Below, one piece after another: positions 24,362-33,471 of a DNA stretch of 39,090 nt (position 1 is its first letter; each line of letters opens with the position of its first letter). A program made the position numbers and the translations under genes. The notes under the pieces are model-generated. The model did not search any database, was not told the origin of the DNA, and saw only the letters and a program-made list of their open reading frames with translations. The stretch spans positions 1 to 39,090 of the forward strand of contig JAFUST010000073.1 of the NCBI GenBank assembly GCA_017467535.1. The letters are read 5' to 3'. Origin of the DNA: Prevotella sp. (GTDB lineage Bacteria > Bacteroidota > Bacteroidia > Bacteroidales > Bacteroidaceae).

Positions 24362-25615
24362 ATGGAAAGAACATGGAGATGGTTTGGCAAAAAAGACAAG
24401 ATCACACTTGCCATGCTAAGACAAATTGGAGTAGAGGGCATCGTCACGGCCTTGCACGACGTGCCCCTGGGCCAAGTATGGACACGCGAAAAGATTCGCG
24501 ATCTCAGAGAGTACATCGAGAGTTACGGTATGCGCTGGAGCGTCGTTGAGAGTCTGCCGGTGGTAGAGACCATCAAGTATGGCGGTCCCGACCGCGACGA
24601 ACAGATTGAGGTCTACAAGGAAAGTCTCCGCAATCTCTCGGCCGAGGGCATCCACTGCATCTGCTACAACTTCATGCCCGTGCTCGACTGGGCCCGCACC
24701 GACCTGTTCCACAACAATCCCAATGGTGCTACAAACCTCTACTTCAACTATGCCGAGTTTGCCTACTTCGATATCTACATACTGAAGCGTGAGGGTGCTC
24801 GCGAGGAGTGGGCTCAATTCCAGTTCCCCAAAGGCTGGGGCGAAGGTCGCAATGTGCTGGCTGAGTGCGACGAACTGGCCAAGACCATGACGCCCGAGAA
24901 AGACCACAAGTTGGTAGAGAATATTGTCATCAAGACACAGGGATTCGTCAGCGGTAACTTCAGCGAGAACGACGAGGCTCCCGTACAGAAGTTCCGCGAA
25001 TTCCTCGACTTGTATAAAGGGATTGACAAGAAGCAGTTGCGCGAGAACATGAAATATTTCCTCGAGGCTATCATGCCTACCTGCGAGGAGTGCAATATGA
25101 ACATGTGCGTACACCCCGACGATCCCCCCATCGAGATTCTCGGCCTGCCTCGCATCGTCCGCACCGAGGAGGATATCCAATGGTTCCTCGATGCAGTGCC
25201 CAACAAGCACAACGGCCTCACATTCTGTGCTGGCTCACTGTCGGCCGGTGCCTATAACAATGTGGTGGAACTGGCCAAGAAATTTGCTGACCGCACCCAC
25301 TTTGTCCACCTGCGCTCCTGCCACATCTTCCCCAACGGCGACTTCACCGAGGCCAGCCATCTGGGCGGACGTGCCGACCTCATCGAACTCTGCCGCATCT
25401 TCGAGAAGGAGAACCCTGCCCTGCCCATGCGTGTGGATCACGGCATGACCTTCACCGACCAGCCCGGCGGCATCATGGATGAGTCGAGCCATGGCCACAA
25501 TGCCGGCTACACGCTTCTGGGCCGTATGTTTGCCCTGGGACAGGTACAGGGCATCTTGGCCACCGTCGACCGCGAATTAGGAATTGAATACAAGCAACCT
25601 GGATTCTTCGATTAA
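24362..25615 (+). CDS. uxuA: Mannonate dehydratase
   Basis: A 417-aa enzyme starting MERTWRWFGKKDKITLAMLR, characteristic of UxuA. It dehydrates D-mannonate to 2-keto-3-deoxygluconate in glucuronate catabolism. Conserved metal and substrate residues lie in MNMCVHPDDPP, RTHFVHLRSCHI, and RVDHGMTF. Upstream in-frame codons to 24269 overlap the promoter and are not used. uxuB begins 4 nt after the stop, indicating an operon. Confidence 0.95.
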   Translation: MERTWRWFGKKDKITLAMLRQIGVEGIVTALHDVPLGQVWTREKIRDLREYIESYGMRWSVVESLPVVETIKYGGPDRDEQIEVYKESLRNLSAEGIHCICYNFMPVLDWARTDLFHNNPNGATNLYFNYAEFAYFDIYILKREGAREEWAQFQFPKGWGEGRNVLAECDELAKTMTPEKDHKLVENIVIKTQGFVSGNFSENDEAPVQKFREFLDLYKGIDKKQLRENMKYFLEAIMPTCEECNMNMCVHPDDPPIEILGLPRIVRTEEDIQWFLDAVPNKHNGLTFCAGSLSAGAYNNVVELAKKFADRTHFVHLRSCHIFPNGDFTEASHLGGRADLIELCRIFEKENPALPMRVDHGMTFTDQPGGIMDESSHGHNAGYTLLGRMFALGQVQGILATVDRELGIEYKQPGFFD

Positions 25616-25619
25616 GACT

Positions 25620-27206
25620 ATGAAACTGAACGATATACTGAGCGGCCAGTTCAATGCCGCAGAATGGGAGCAAAAAGGCTACCAACTCCCCAAGTTTGAC
25701 ATCAAGGCAGTGCGTGAGAAAACCGCCAAGGAACCCACATGGGTACACTTTGGCGGGGGCAACATCTTCCGCGCCTTCCCAGCAGCCATCCTCAATGACG
25801 CCCTGAACACAGGCAAATATGACCGCGGCGTCATCGTGGCTGAGACCTTCGACTTCGAAGTTGTTGACAAGGCATACACTCCCTACAACAACCTCTCGCT
25901 GCTCGTCTCACTACAGTCGGACGGCAACATCGAGAAGAAGGTTATTGCCAGCGTCACAGAGGCATTAAAGGCTGATTATCAGTTTGAAGACTGGAATCGT
26001 CTTACGGAGATTTTCAAGAACCCCACACTCCAGATGATCTCGTTCACTATCACCGAGAAGGGCTATGGTTTCAACGAGGCCGATCTGGCTCGCGGTCTTC
26101 AGCCAGTCTTCGCCATGGGCAAGGTGTGCGCCTTGCTTCTGGAACGCTATAAGGCTGGCCTGTTGCCCCTCACCGTCCAGTCGATGGACAACTGCTCGCA
26201 CAATGGCGACAAGGTGAAGGCCGGTGTCTTTGCCTATGCCGAACGCTGGCTAAAGGACGGACTGGTGCCCCAGGGGTTCCTCGATTATCTGCGTGACGAG
26301 TCTAAAGTCACATTCCCCTGGTCGATGATCGACAAGATTACTCCGCGTCCCCACCAGAAGGTGAAGGAACTGCTGGAAGCCGATGGTTTCGATGACAACA
26401 ACTATATTGAAACCGAGAAACACACCTTTACGGCTCCGTTCGTCAATGCCGAAGAAGTGCAGTATCTGGTCATCGAGGACAACTACACCAACGGCCGTCC
26501 TCCACTCGATCTGGGCGGTGCGCTCTACACGACCCGCGAGACAGTTGACAAGGTGGAGACCATGAAGGTGACCACCTGCCTGAACCCACTCCACACAGCC
26601 ATGTCTATCTATGGTTGCATGTTGGGCTATACGCTCATCTCTGCCGAGATGGCCGATGACGACCTGCGTTCGTTCATCCAGAAGATCGGCTACATCGAGG
26701 CTATGCCTGTGGTCACCGACCCTGGCGTGCTGAATCCCTACGAGTTCATTGGCGCCGTGCTGAACAAGCGTCTGCCGAACCCCTTCATGCCCGACGCTCC
26801 CCAGCGCATCGCTATGGACACCAGCCAGAAACTGCCCATCCGCTTCGGCGAGACCATCAAGAAGTACATCGCCCGAGGCCTCGACATGCAGAACCTGGTG
26901 CTCATCCCGCTGGTGCTGGCTGGCTACGCCCGCTATCTGAAGGGCCTCGATGACCAAGGCAAGCCCTTCGAGCCATCACCCGACCCCATGCTGGCAGAAC
27001 TGCAAGCCATCGTTGCTCCGCTCGAGTTGGGCAAGCCCGATCAGGACTGGAGCCCGCTGAAAGCCCTCTACAGCCGCAAGGATGTCTTCGGCCTCGATCT
27101 CTACGAAGCAGGTCTCGGTCAGCAGATTGAGGGCATGGTGAAGGAACTCTTTGCCGCTCCTGGCGCAGTCCGTCAAACGCTTCACAAATATGTCGCTGCC
27201 AGATAG
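25620..27206 (+). CDS. uxuB: Fructuronate reductase (mannitol dehydrogenase family)
   Basis: A 528-aa NAD-dependent polyol/uronate dehydrogenase. The N-terminal Rossmann part has WVHFGGGNIFRAF; the C-terminal domain includes ITPRPHQKVKE and the active-site region KVTTCLNPLHTAMSIYGC with Lys/Asn/His as in the family. Next to uxuA it most likely reduces D-fructuronate to D-mannonate, the step before UxuA; a mannitol dehydrogenase cannot be excluded from sequence. Start ATG 25620 is chosen over an in-frame ATG at 25584 inside uxuA. Confidence 0.85.
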   Translation: MKLNDILSGQFNAAEWEQKGYQLPKFDIKAVREKTAKEPTWVHFGGGNIFRAFPAAILNDALNTGKYDRGVIVAETFDFEVVDKAYTPYNNLSLLVSLQSDGNIEKKVIASVTEALKADYQFEDWNRLTEIFKNPTLQMISFTITEKGYGFNEADLARGLQPVFAMGKVCALLLERYKAGLLPLTVQSMDNCSHNGDKVKAGVFAYAERWLKDGLVPQGFLDYLRDESKVTFPWSMIDKITPRPHQKVKELLEADGFDDNNYIETEKHTFTAPFVNAEEVQYLVIEDNYTNGRPPLDLGGALYTTRETVDKVETMKVTTCLNPLHTAMSIYGCMLGYTLISAEMADDDLRSFIQKIGYIEAMPVVTDPGVLNPYEFIGAVLNKRLPNPFMPDAPQRIAMDTSQKLPIRFGETIKKYIARGLDMQNLVLIPLVLAGYARYLKGLDDQGKPFEPSPDPMLAELQAIVAPLELGKPDQDWSPLKALYSRKDVFGLDLYEAGLGQQIEGMVKELFAAPGAVRQTLHKYVAAR

Positions 27207-27223
27207 ATAAAAACAGATAAAAA

Positions 27224-27255
27224 TTTGGAGGTTTCGGGAATTTGTTGTATCTTTG
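27224..27255 (+). promoter_or_regulatory. Promoter of uxaB
   Basis: TTTG at 27224-27227 and TATCTTTG at 27248-27255 are 20 nt apart, giving a leader of about 40 nt before ATG 27301. The gene can thus be expressed apart from uxuAB. Confidence 0.7.
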
Positions 27256-27300
27256 CACTCAAATATAACCGAACACTTAAATTCTAAAACAAAACAAACA

Positions 27301-28743
27301 ATGTTGAAACCACTAAACAAAAAGTTCGCTCCGAAGAGCGTCATGCCTGAAAAGGTCATTCAGTTTGGCGAAGGCAACTTCCTCCGCGCGTTCGTAGATT
27401 GGATCATCTGGAACATGGACCAGAAGACCAACTTCAATGGCTCTGTTGTCGTGGTGCAGCCGCTGAACGGTGGTATGATTGACTGGCTGAACGGCCAGGA
27501 CTGCCTGTATCATGTCAACCTGCAGGGCCGCGAGAACGGTAAGCCCGTCAACACACTGGAGCGTATCGATGTTATCAGCCGCTGCATCAACCCCTATTCA
27601 CAGAACGATGCCTATCTGGCTCTCGCCGAGCAGCCCGAGATTCGTTTTGTCATCTCCAACACCACAGAGGCTGGTATCGCCTTCGATCCTGCCTGCAAAC
27701 TGGACGACAAACCCGCTTCGTCGTATCCTGGCAAGTTGGTACAGTTGCTCTATCGCCGCTACCAGGCCTTCAATGGCGACCCCACCAAGGGTCTTATCAT
27801 CTTCCCCTGCGAATTGATCTTCCTGAATGGCCACGTGCTGAAGGACTGCATCCGCAAGTACATTGACCTGTGGCAGTTGCCCGAGGGCTTCCGTAAGTGG
27901 TTCGAGGAGTCTTGCGGCGTCTATGCTACACTGGTTGACCGCATCGTACCCGGCTTCCCCCGCAAGGAGATTGCAGAAATCCAGGAGAAGTTGGGCTATC
28001 GCGACAATCTGGTCGTACAGGCCGAGAACTTCCATCTGTGGGTCATCGAGGCTCCGAAGGAAGTGGCTCAGGAGTTCCCTGCCGACAAGGCTGGCCTGCA
28101 CGTGCTGTTCGTTCCCTCAGAGGAGCCCTACCACAAGCGTAAGGTGACCCTGCTGAATGGTCCTCACACCGTGCTCTCGCCCGTGGCTTACCTGAGTGGC
28201 GTGAACATTGTGCGCGACGCTTGTAACCACGAGGTCATTGGCAAGTATATCCACAAGGTACAGTTTGAGGAACTCATGCAGACGCTCGACCTGCCGATGG
28301 AGGAACTGGAGAAGTTCGCCGGCGATGTGCTGGAGCGCTTCGACAACCCGTTCGTCGATCATCAGGTGACCAGCATCATGCTGAACTCATTCCCCAAGTT
28401 CCAGGCTCGCGACCTGCCCGGCGTGAAGACCTACCTGGAGCGCAAGGGCGAACTGCCCAAGGGCCTGGTATTCGGTCTGGCTGCCATCATCACCTACTAC
28501 AAGGGCGGCAAGCGCTTCGACGGTGCCGAGATTACCCCCAACGACGATCCGAAGATCATCGAACTGCTGCAGAACCTCTGGGCTACCGGCGACACGCAGA
28601 AGGTGACCGACGGCGTGCTGGCTGCTGAGTTTATCTGGCAGGAAGACCTGAACAAGATTAAGGGTCTGAACGCTCTATTGAAGCAGTATCTCGACCTCAT
28701 CCAGCAGAAGGGTATGCTGGAGGCCGTGAAGACTATACTGTAA
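27301..28743 (+). CDS. uxaB: Tagaturonate reductase (altronate oxidoreductase)
   Basis: A 480-aa member of the mannitol dehydrogenase family, UxaB branch: IQFGEGNFLRAFVDW at the nucleotide-binding end, ERIDVISRCINPY, IIFPCELIFLNGHVLKDC and HKRKVTLLNGPHTVLSPVAYLSG, the last carrying the catalytic Lys/Asn/His set. It reduces D-tagaturonate to D-altronate in galacturonate catabolism. It shares only distant similarity with the UxuB next door, so this is not a recent duplication. UxaC, UxaA and the KDG kinase and aldolase are not in the window. Confidence 0.92.
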   Translation: MLKPLNKKFAPKSVMPEKVIQFGEGNFLRAFVDWIIWNMDQKTNFNGSVVVVQPLNGGMIDWLNGQDCLYHVNLQGRENGKPVNTLERIDVISRCINPYSQNDAYLALAEQPEIRFVISNTTEAGIAFDPACKLDDKPASSYPGKLVQLLYRRYQAFNGDPTKGLIIFPCELIFLNGHVLKDCIRKYIDLWQLPEGFRKWFEESCGVYATLVDRIVPGFPRKEIAEIQEKLGYRDNLVVQAENFHLWVIEAPKEVAQEFPADKAGLHVLFVPSEEPYHKRKVTLLNGPHTVLSPVAYLSGVNIVRDACNHEVIGKYIHKVQFEELMQTLDLPMEELEKFAGDVLERFDNPFVDHQVTSIMLNSFPKFQARDLPGVKTYLERKGELPKGLVFGLAAIITYYKGGKRFDGAEITPNDDPKIIELLQNLWATGDTQKVTDGVLAAEFIWQEDLNKIKGLNALLKQYLDLIQQKGMLEAVKTIL

Positions 28744-28782
28744 CATTCCTCCTTTCAATATTGACCCCATCATGGGTCAGTC

Positions 28783-28818
28783 AGAGGCTCCTGGCAGTTG
28801 CTATGGAGCCTCTCTTTT
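28783..28818 (+). terminator. Terminator after uxaB
   Basis: AGAGGCTCC (28783-28791) pairs perfectly with GGAGCCTCT (28805-28813), followed by CTTTTATT. A smaller hairpin (TGACCC/GGGTCA) precedes it at about 28762. Confidence 0.85.
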
Positions 28819-28856
28819 ATTCTCATCTATCACATCTGAAAAAGATGGTAGTACTA

Positions 28857-30854
28857 TTATTTCGTGGGACGATATTTCTTGATGAGACTATATGCCGTAT
28901 ATAGTCCTAACTCGCCAGCCTTCGACAGATCGCCGATGCCTTCGGCCTGCTGATTCAGTTTAATGCGACAGATGCCTCGGTTGTAGTAGGCCTCAGCCAT
29001 TGACGGCTCCTGCTGAAGGGCTGCGGTATAGTCGTCGACAGCATGCTGATAGTCTAGGCGCTGGGCATTGATGTTGCCACGATTGTACAGCAGATAGGCG
29101 TTGGTCGGGCTGAAGGCCAAGGCATGGTTCAGGTCACCCAGCACATTGGCAATCTGCAACTCAATATTGGTACCCTCAGAAGCCTGGAACTGATTGATAC
29201 GGGCCTGACAGGCAGCACGCTGCCAGAGGGCCACCACCGAAGAAGAGTCTATCTGCAGATAGGTACTCAGATCGTCGATGGCACCATCGAAGTTTCGAAT
29301 GGTGGAGAGGGCTATCGCCCGAAGCATCAGCAGGTCAGCAGCCTTGCGGGTGACTTTCGACTGGTCGATGGCAATGGTCAGAGAGTCGATATAATCGAAA
29401 TAGGCCTTCGAGCGGGCATCGTCGAGAACGGTATGCTCACTGTTAATATAAATGGGTCGCGCGTGCAGATGGTCGTTCAGGTCATCTACCAGACGGTCGA
29501 AAGGCTGGTCAGACCTGACTTCACCCTTCTGTGCCTCAAACGACAACGCAAACATTGGCAGGAACTCCAGTTCCACCTTATGGTCCTGCACACGGCCACG
29601 ATAGTCGTTCGCATACTCGCGGTCAGGCTCCTGCTCGTCCTCCACGACCAGTTGGTTGTATTTGTCCATATCCTCATCGCTGCGCTTGCGTATCTGGTTA
29701 GGATTGAGGCGCGGCTGAGTGCCGTAGAGGTGCTTGTAGAGGCGGGCCCGATAGACTGTGAACTCGTCTTTCTCTGCCTTGGCCGTCATCCCCAGCCGAC
29801 GATAGCAGGCAGCACGGAACTCCAGTCCTGTCCAGAAGTTGGGATACTCGTCGATGACTTTGGTATAGTCGCGAATGGCTCCTTGCAGGTCACCCGTCTT
29901 GTCGAGCAGCACGGCTCGGTTGAAGAGGGCCATCATGTTGTCAGGTTCCAGACGCAGCACAAAGTCGAAGTCGGTGATGGCGCGGTTGTCATCGCCCACC
30001 TGTGCACGGAGAAGTCCGCGGTTATAGTGCCCCAGGAAGTTGTTGGGCTCCATGTCGAGTGCCATGTCATAGTCAGCCATTGCACCACGCAGGTTGTTGC
30101 GGTTGAAACGCGCCAAGGCACGGTTGATGTAGCAGCCGGCATGCCTGGGCATCAGATGGATGGCATGGTCGAGTTGCACCTCTGCGCTATCCCACTCTTC
30201 ACGCGACAGGCTGATGATGCTTCGCGCCGCCCAGGTCTGCCCGTCGTAGGGGTCGATGTCGAGACTCTTGTGCAGTGCCTCAATGGCCTGGGTGGTGTCT
30301 TTCATCTGCATATAGACATCAGCACGCATGGTATAGGCACGGGCATACTGGCTCCAGCGGCTGTTCATCGTATCGAGTTCAGCCAGAGCGGCATCATACT
30401 CCTTGTTCTGAATGTGGCAGAGCACGCGGTTATGCCACAGTCCTCGGTTCTGAGGGTCATACTTCAGCGCACGAGTATAGTCGCTGATGGCTTCGGCAAA
30501 CTTATTCTGCTGGATGCGCGTCAAGCCTCGCAGTTCGTAGATATTGACCACGTATGGATTACGCTGGATGGCCTCAGTGCAGTCACTTTCTGCCCCAGAA
30601 TAATCGTCAAGGTAGTATTTGGCCACGCCCCTGAAGAACCAGGGCTCATAGAGATAGGGCTTAGCCGATATGGCCTGGTTGAAGTACTGGATGGACAGCA
30701 CGTAGTCCTCATAGTAGAGGGCCGATCGCCCAATCATCAGCAGGCGGTCGGTGTTGTACTGAGCGATTGAAGGTAAGAAAGTAAAAAGGCAAAAAAGTAA
30801 AAGGCAGCCAAGCCTCTTACTCTTTGGTTGAAGCACACAATCCCCCTCCCACAT
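28857..30854 (-). CDS. Exported TPR-repeat protein
   Basis: A 665-aa protein with a hydrophobic export signal (about 15-31, ending PSIAQ) and at least a dozen tetratricopeptide repeats in two blocks (about 35-365 and 500-655). Typical repeat cores are AISDYTRALKYDPQN, AMADYDMALDMEPNN and AVDDYTAALQQEPSM. The middle (about 375-490) is charged and not repeat-like. TPR arrays bind other proteins; a periplasmic scaffold role is plausible. It follows def after 10 nt, as last gene of the SPOR-ruvX-def run. Confidence 0.85.
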   Translation of the reverse strand: MWEGDCVLQPKSKRLGCLLLFCLFTFLPSIAQYNTDRLLMIGRSALYYEDYVLSIQYFNQAISAKPYLYEPWFFRGVAKYYLDDYSGAESDCTEAIQRNPYVVNIYELRGLTRIQQNKFAEAISDYTRALKYDPQNRGLWHNRVLCHIQNKEYDAALAELDTMNSRWSQYARAYTMRADVYMQMKDTTQAIEALHKSLDIDPYDGQTWAARSIISLSREEWDSAEVQLDHAIHLMPRHAGCYINRALARFNRNNLRGAMADYDMALDMEPNNFLGHYNRGLLRAQVGDDNRAITDFDFVLRLEPDNMMALFNRAVLLDKTGDLQGAIRDYTKVIDEYPNFWTGLEFRAACYRRLGMTAKAEKDEFTVYRARLYKHLYGTQPRLNPNQIRKRSDEDMDKYNQLVVEDEQEPDREYANDYRGRVQDHKVELEFLPMFALSFEAQKGEVRSDQPFDRLVDDLNDHLHARPIYINSEHTVLDDARSKAYFDYIDSLTIAIDQSKVTRKAADLLMLRAIALSTIRNFDGAIDDLSTYLQIDSSSVVALWQRAACQARINQFQASEGTNIELQIANVLGDLNHALAFSPTNAYLLYNRGNINAQRLDYQHAVDDYTAALQQEPSMAEAYYNRGICRIKLNQQAEGIGDLSKAGELGLYTAYSLIKKYRPTK

Positions 30855-30864
30855 CTTTTTATTT

Positions 30865-31425
30865 TTACCTTTTCACAGGTTTTGTCCTATACCCGCAGCG
30901 ATAGCGGCCTTGGGTGAGCGCCTTCAGTTTGCTCTTGATGAGTTGACGGCGCAGGGGCGAGATGCGATCGATGAACATCTTGGCATCCAGATGATCGAAC
31001 TCGTGCTGCATGACACGGGCCAGATAGCCTTCCACCCACTCGTCGTGAGCCACAAAGTCCTCATCCATCCACTGCACACGGATACGCGTTGGGCGTGTCA
31101 CTTTCTCATGGATGGCAGGCAGCGACAGACAACCTTCCTCCGACGTGCTGGTATTCGTCTCGTCGTACTCTACGATATGGGCATTGATGTAGACCTGACG
31201 AAAACCTTTATACTCGGGCATATCTTCTGCCAGAGGGTCCAAGTCGATGACCACCAGACGGATGTCGCGTCCAATCTGAGGGGCTGCCAAGCCTATTCCT
31301 TCCGATTCAGCCAGTGTCTCCCACATGTCGCTGATCAGTTGTTTCAGGTCAGGATAGTCGGCCGTGATGTCTTCCGACACCTTGCGCAATACGGGCTGAC
31401 CATATATATAAATAGGTAGTATCAT
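30865..31425 (-). CDS. def: Peptide deformylase
   Basis: A 186-aa deformylase with all three motifs: GIGLAAPQ (43-50), EGCLSLP (97-103, metal ligand Cys99) and HEFDH (141-145, metal ligands His141 and His145, catalytic Glu142). It removes the formyl group from new N-terminal methionines. It lies 13 nt after ruvX on the same strand. Confidence 0.97.
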   Translation of the reverse strand: MILPIYIYGQPVLRKVSEDITADYPDLKQLISDMWETLAESEGIGLAAPQIGRDIRLVVIDLDPLAEDMPEYKGFRQVYINAHIVEYDETNTSTSEEGCLSLPAIHEKVTRPTRIRVQWMDEDFVAHDEWVEGYLARVMQHEFDHLDAKMFIDRISPLRRQLIKSKLKALTQGRYRCGYRTKPVKR

Positions 31426-31438
31426 AAATAACTATTTT

Positions 31439-31855
31439 TCATTGTTTTCGGGAGCGCATATAGTCCTCGAGAATGATGGTGGCACTGATCTCATCGACCA
31501 AGGCCTTGTTCTGTCGGGCTTTCTTTTTCAGACCGCCGTCGAGCATCGCCTGATGTGCCAGCACAGAGGTGAAACGCTCGTCGTAGAACTCGATAGGCAC
31601 ATCGGGCACAGCCTTCCGCCAACGGTTGACAAAGGCCTGGACTCGCGCCAGATTCTCGCTCGGTTCACCATTTGGCTGACGTGGCTCACCTATTACGATG
31701 CGCTCCACAGACTCGCGGGTGATGTAGGCCTTCAGCCAGTCGAAGAGTTCAGATGTAGAGACAGTCGCCAATCCTCCTGCTATGATTTGAAGAGGATCGG
31801 TGACTGCCAGTCCGGTACGTTTCCGTCCGTAGTCAATCGACAAGATGCGTCCCAC
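31439..31855 (-). CDS. ruvX: YqgF/RuvX family nuclease (pre-16S rRNA processing)
   Basis: A 138-aa RNase H-fold protein: SIDYGRKRTGLAVTD with the first acidic residue Asp8, VIGEPRQPNGEPS, FYDERFTS and a late Asp in LVDEISATIILEDY. The family is described either as a putative Holliday-junction resolvase or as the nuclease maturing the 5' end of 16S rRNA. It sits between the SPOR lipoprotein and def genes. Confidence 0.93.
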   Translation of the reverse strand: MGRILSIDYGRKRTGLAVTDPLQIIAGGLATVSTSELFDWLKAYITRESVERIVIGEPRQPNGEPSENLARVQAFVNRWRKAVPDVPIEFYDERFTSVLAHQAMLDGGLKKKARQNKALVDEISATIILEDYMRSRKQ

Positions 31856-31865
31856 TCAGAATCGC

Positions 31866-32375
31866 TTAGCGAGTGTAATAGAGCAGCCAGGCATCGCCGT
31901 TGGGGTTGAACTGACCACCGCTGATATTGTTGCGGCTGGCAGCAGCCTCGGCCTTGCTGTCGAATGTGGCGGCGACAACACGATACATGCCACGCTCCTC
32001 GTTCTTCACGATCTGAGCGTCGTAGCCGGCATTACGCAGACGCTGCTGCAGGCCCTCGGCATTGGCAATCACTGAGAACGAGCCAACCACCACGCTGTAG
32101 TTCTTCAGGCCAGAACCATTGACCACGGCCACACGCTCCTGGCGCACCGACACATTGTCGAGATTGTCGACCACCTGAGTCTGGGTGGAAGGAACAGTCT
32201 GCACGGGAGTCACCACAGGCACTTCGGTCTGCTGAACGGGCGTCTGGGTCTGCTGCTGAGCAGCCTGGGCCTGAGCCTTCTCGTAGGCCTTCTTATAGGC
32301 ACTCTCACTTGATTTGCAACCTGTGAAAGACATGGCGAGGCAAAGGCCTGCGCACAACACAATGTACTTTTTCAT
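31866..32375 (-). CDS. SPOR-domain lipoprotein
   Basis: A 169-aa protein with signal MKKYIVLCAGLCLAMSFTGC (Cys20). A Gln/Pro/Val/Thr-rich linker (about 35-70) leads to a C-terminal SPOR domain (about 90-165: NYSVVVGSFSVIANAEGLQQRL, GMYRVVAATFDSKAEA). SPOR domains bind denuded glycan strands at division sites, so a role in envelope or septal peptidoglycan is likely. It is the first gene of the operon with ruvX, def and the TPR gene. Upstream on its strand TAATTTCG is a one-mismatch -7 box. Confidence 0.9.
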   Translation of the reverse strand: MKKYIVLCAGLCLAMSFTGCKSSESAYKKAYEKAQAQAAQQQTQTPVQQTEVPVVTPVQTVPSTQTQVVDNLDNVSVRQERVAVVNGSGLKNYSVVVGSFSVIANAEGLQQRLRNAGYDAQIVKNEERGMYRVVAATFDSKAEAAASRNNISGGQFNPNGDAWLLYYTR

Positions 32376-32542
32376 AATTTCGTATAAATAATTATTTGCT
32401 GTTTACGCTAATTTGGTGCGAAATTACAAAATATCGGAGAATTACAGGCAAAAACAGGGCATAAACTTTGTTAAATGGCCCAAATATCATCATTTTAACA
32501 AAAAATCGCACCCCTTTTCTTCATTTTATCGGAATAAATGCG

Positions 32543-32550
32543 TAAATTTG
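32543..32550 (+). promoter_or_regulatory. -7 element of the YtxH cassette
   Basis: TAAATTTG, 52 nt upstream of ATG 32603. No -33 TTTG at the right distance. The rest of the 227-bp divergent gap (32376-32602) is AT-rich and shows nothing else. Confidence 0.45.
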
Positions 32551-32602
32551 CTCACTGAAAGCAAGACGAATTATTACCACAACAAATAAAACACTTACAA
32601 CT

Positions 32603-32809
32603 ATGAAAGGATTAGGTTATCTGGGCGCATTCCTCGGCGGAGCAGCCGCAGGCGCAGTCATTGGCATTCTGGTAGCACCCGACAAGGGCAGCAACACCCG
32701 TGAGAAGATTTCTGACACGGTGAACGATTTCCTCAAGAAGCACAACATCAAACTGAACCGCAAGGACGTGGGCGACCTGATTGAGGATCTGGAGGAAGCC
32801 GCCGAGTAA
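32603..32809 (+). CDS. YtxH-domain small membrane protein
   Basis: A 68-aa protein with a glycine/alanine-rich membrane segment (YLGAFLGGAAAGAVIGILVAPDKG) and a charged amphipathic tail. APxKG after the hydrophobic segment is the YtxH hallmark. Members are linked to general stress and envelope functions, with no proven mechanism. First of three closely spaced genes. Confidence 0.85.
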   Translation: MKGLGYLGAFLGGAAAGAVIGILVAPDKGSNTREKISDTVNDFLKKHNIKLNRKDVGDLIEDLEEAAE

Positions 32810-32814
32810 GACTT

Positions 32815-33162
32815 ATGCTGTCGAGTGACAAGAACATCGAGACCATCTCGCAACTCATCGAGATGGTGAAGCACAATGTGGAGTTGCGCAAGGAATATGC
32901 GAAACTCGACATCGTGGACAAGGTGGTGCGCCTTATCAGCGCCGCCACCTTGACCCTCGTCATCATCGTCATCGTGGCTGCCGCCCTGTTGTTCGCCTCG
33001 GCTGCCGTGGCCGTCTGGCTGTCGGCCTACACGGGACTGGCGCTGGCGCTGCTTTCGGTGGCTGGTTTCTATCTGCTCGTGCTGCTCGTGGTCTACCTGA
33101 GCCGCAAGTCATGGATAGAGCGTCCGCTGGTGAAGTATCTTTCGAGGCTGTTGTTGAATTAA
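32815..33162 (+). CDS. Phage-holin-X-like membrane protein (115 aa)
   Basis: An amphipathic N-terminal helix (MLSSDKNIETISQLIEMVKHNVELRKEY) precedes two hydrophobic segments (about 45-70 and 76-95) with a short turn, then a basic C-terminus. This is the layout of the Actinobacterial holin-X / DUF1469-like family, found with YtxH genes in many genomes. There is no phage context, so it is probably an envelope protein and not a lysis holin. It starts 5 nt after the YtxH gene. Confidence 0.75.
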   Translation: MLSSDKNIETISQLIEMVKHNVELRKEYAKLDIVDKVVRLISAATLTLVIIVIVAAALLFASAAVAVWLSAYTGLALALLSVAGFYLLVLLVVYLSRKSWIERPLVKYLSRLLLN

Positions 33163-33175
33163 TCCCCCTTTGTCT

Positions 33176-33439
33176 ATGGCAAAAAAAAGAAGAGTAAGAC
33201 CCTACCACTCGCTGGAGGAGATCCAGATGCGCAAGGAGCAACTGGACGAGGTGATCGAGTTGGAGAATCAGGAGATCAAGCGGCTCTGGGGACAACTGTC
33301 CGCCGACGAAGAGGAACTGTCGCGCGGCCAGCAGATTGGTAAGTACATCCAGTACGGCATCATGGCTTTCGATGGTGTGATGACGCTTCGCAAGTTGAAG
33401 CGCAACTATGGCAGCATCCTCAATATCTTCCGCCGTTAG
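33176..33439 (+). CDS. Small coiled-coil protein of the YtxH cassette (87 aa)
   Basis: An 87-aa protein starting MAKKRRVRPYHSLEEIQM at ATG 33176. The basic N-terminus leads into an acidic coiled coil (about 13-50), followed by a mildly hydrophobic IQYGIMAFDGVMTLRKL segment that may lie on or enter the membrane. No family is recognised. It follows the holin-like gene after 13 nt and ends the cassette; no hairpin is visible in the 32-nt convergent gap. Confidence 0.7.
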   Translation: MAKKRRVRPYHSLEEIQMRKEQLDEVIELENQEIKRLWGQLSADEEELSRGQQIGKYIQYGIMAFDGVMTLRKLKRNYGSILNIFRR

Positions 33440-33471
33440 GAAGATTTTTTCTCTCTAAACAATAGCACCTC

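Noticed and set aside
29124-30770. 548-aa plus-strand frame over the TPR gene
   Set aside because: Antisense shadow created by the regular repeats; the minus strand has real TPR motifs and a signal peptide.
32815-33162. Prophage holin
   Set aside because: No lysis, capsid or integrase genes nearby; family is common in chromosomes beside YtxH.
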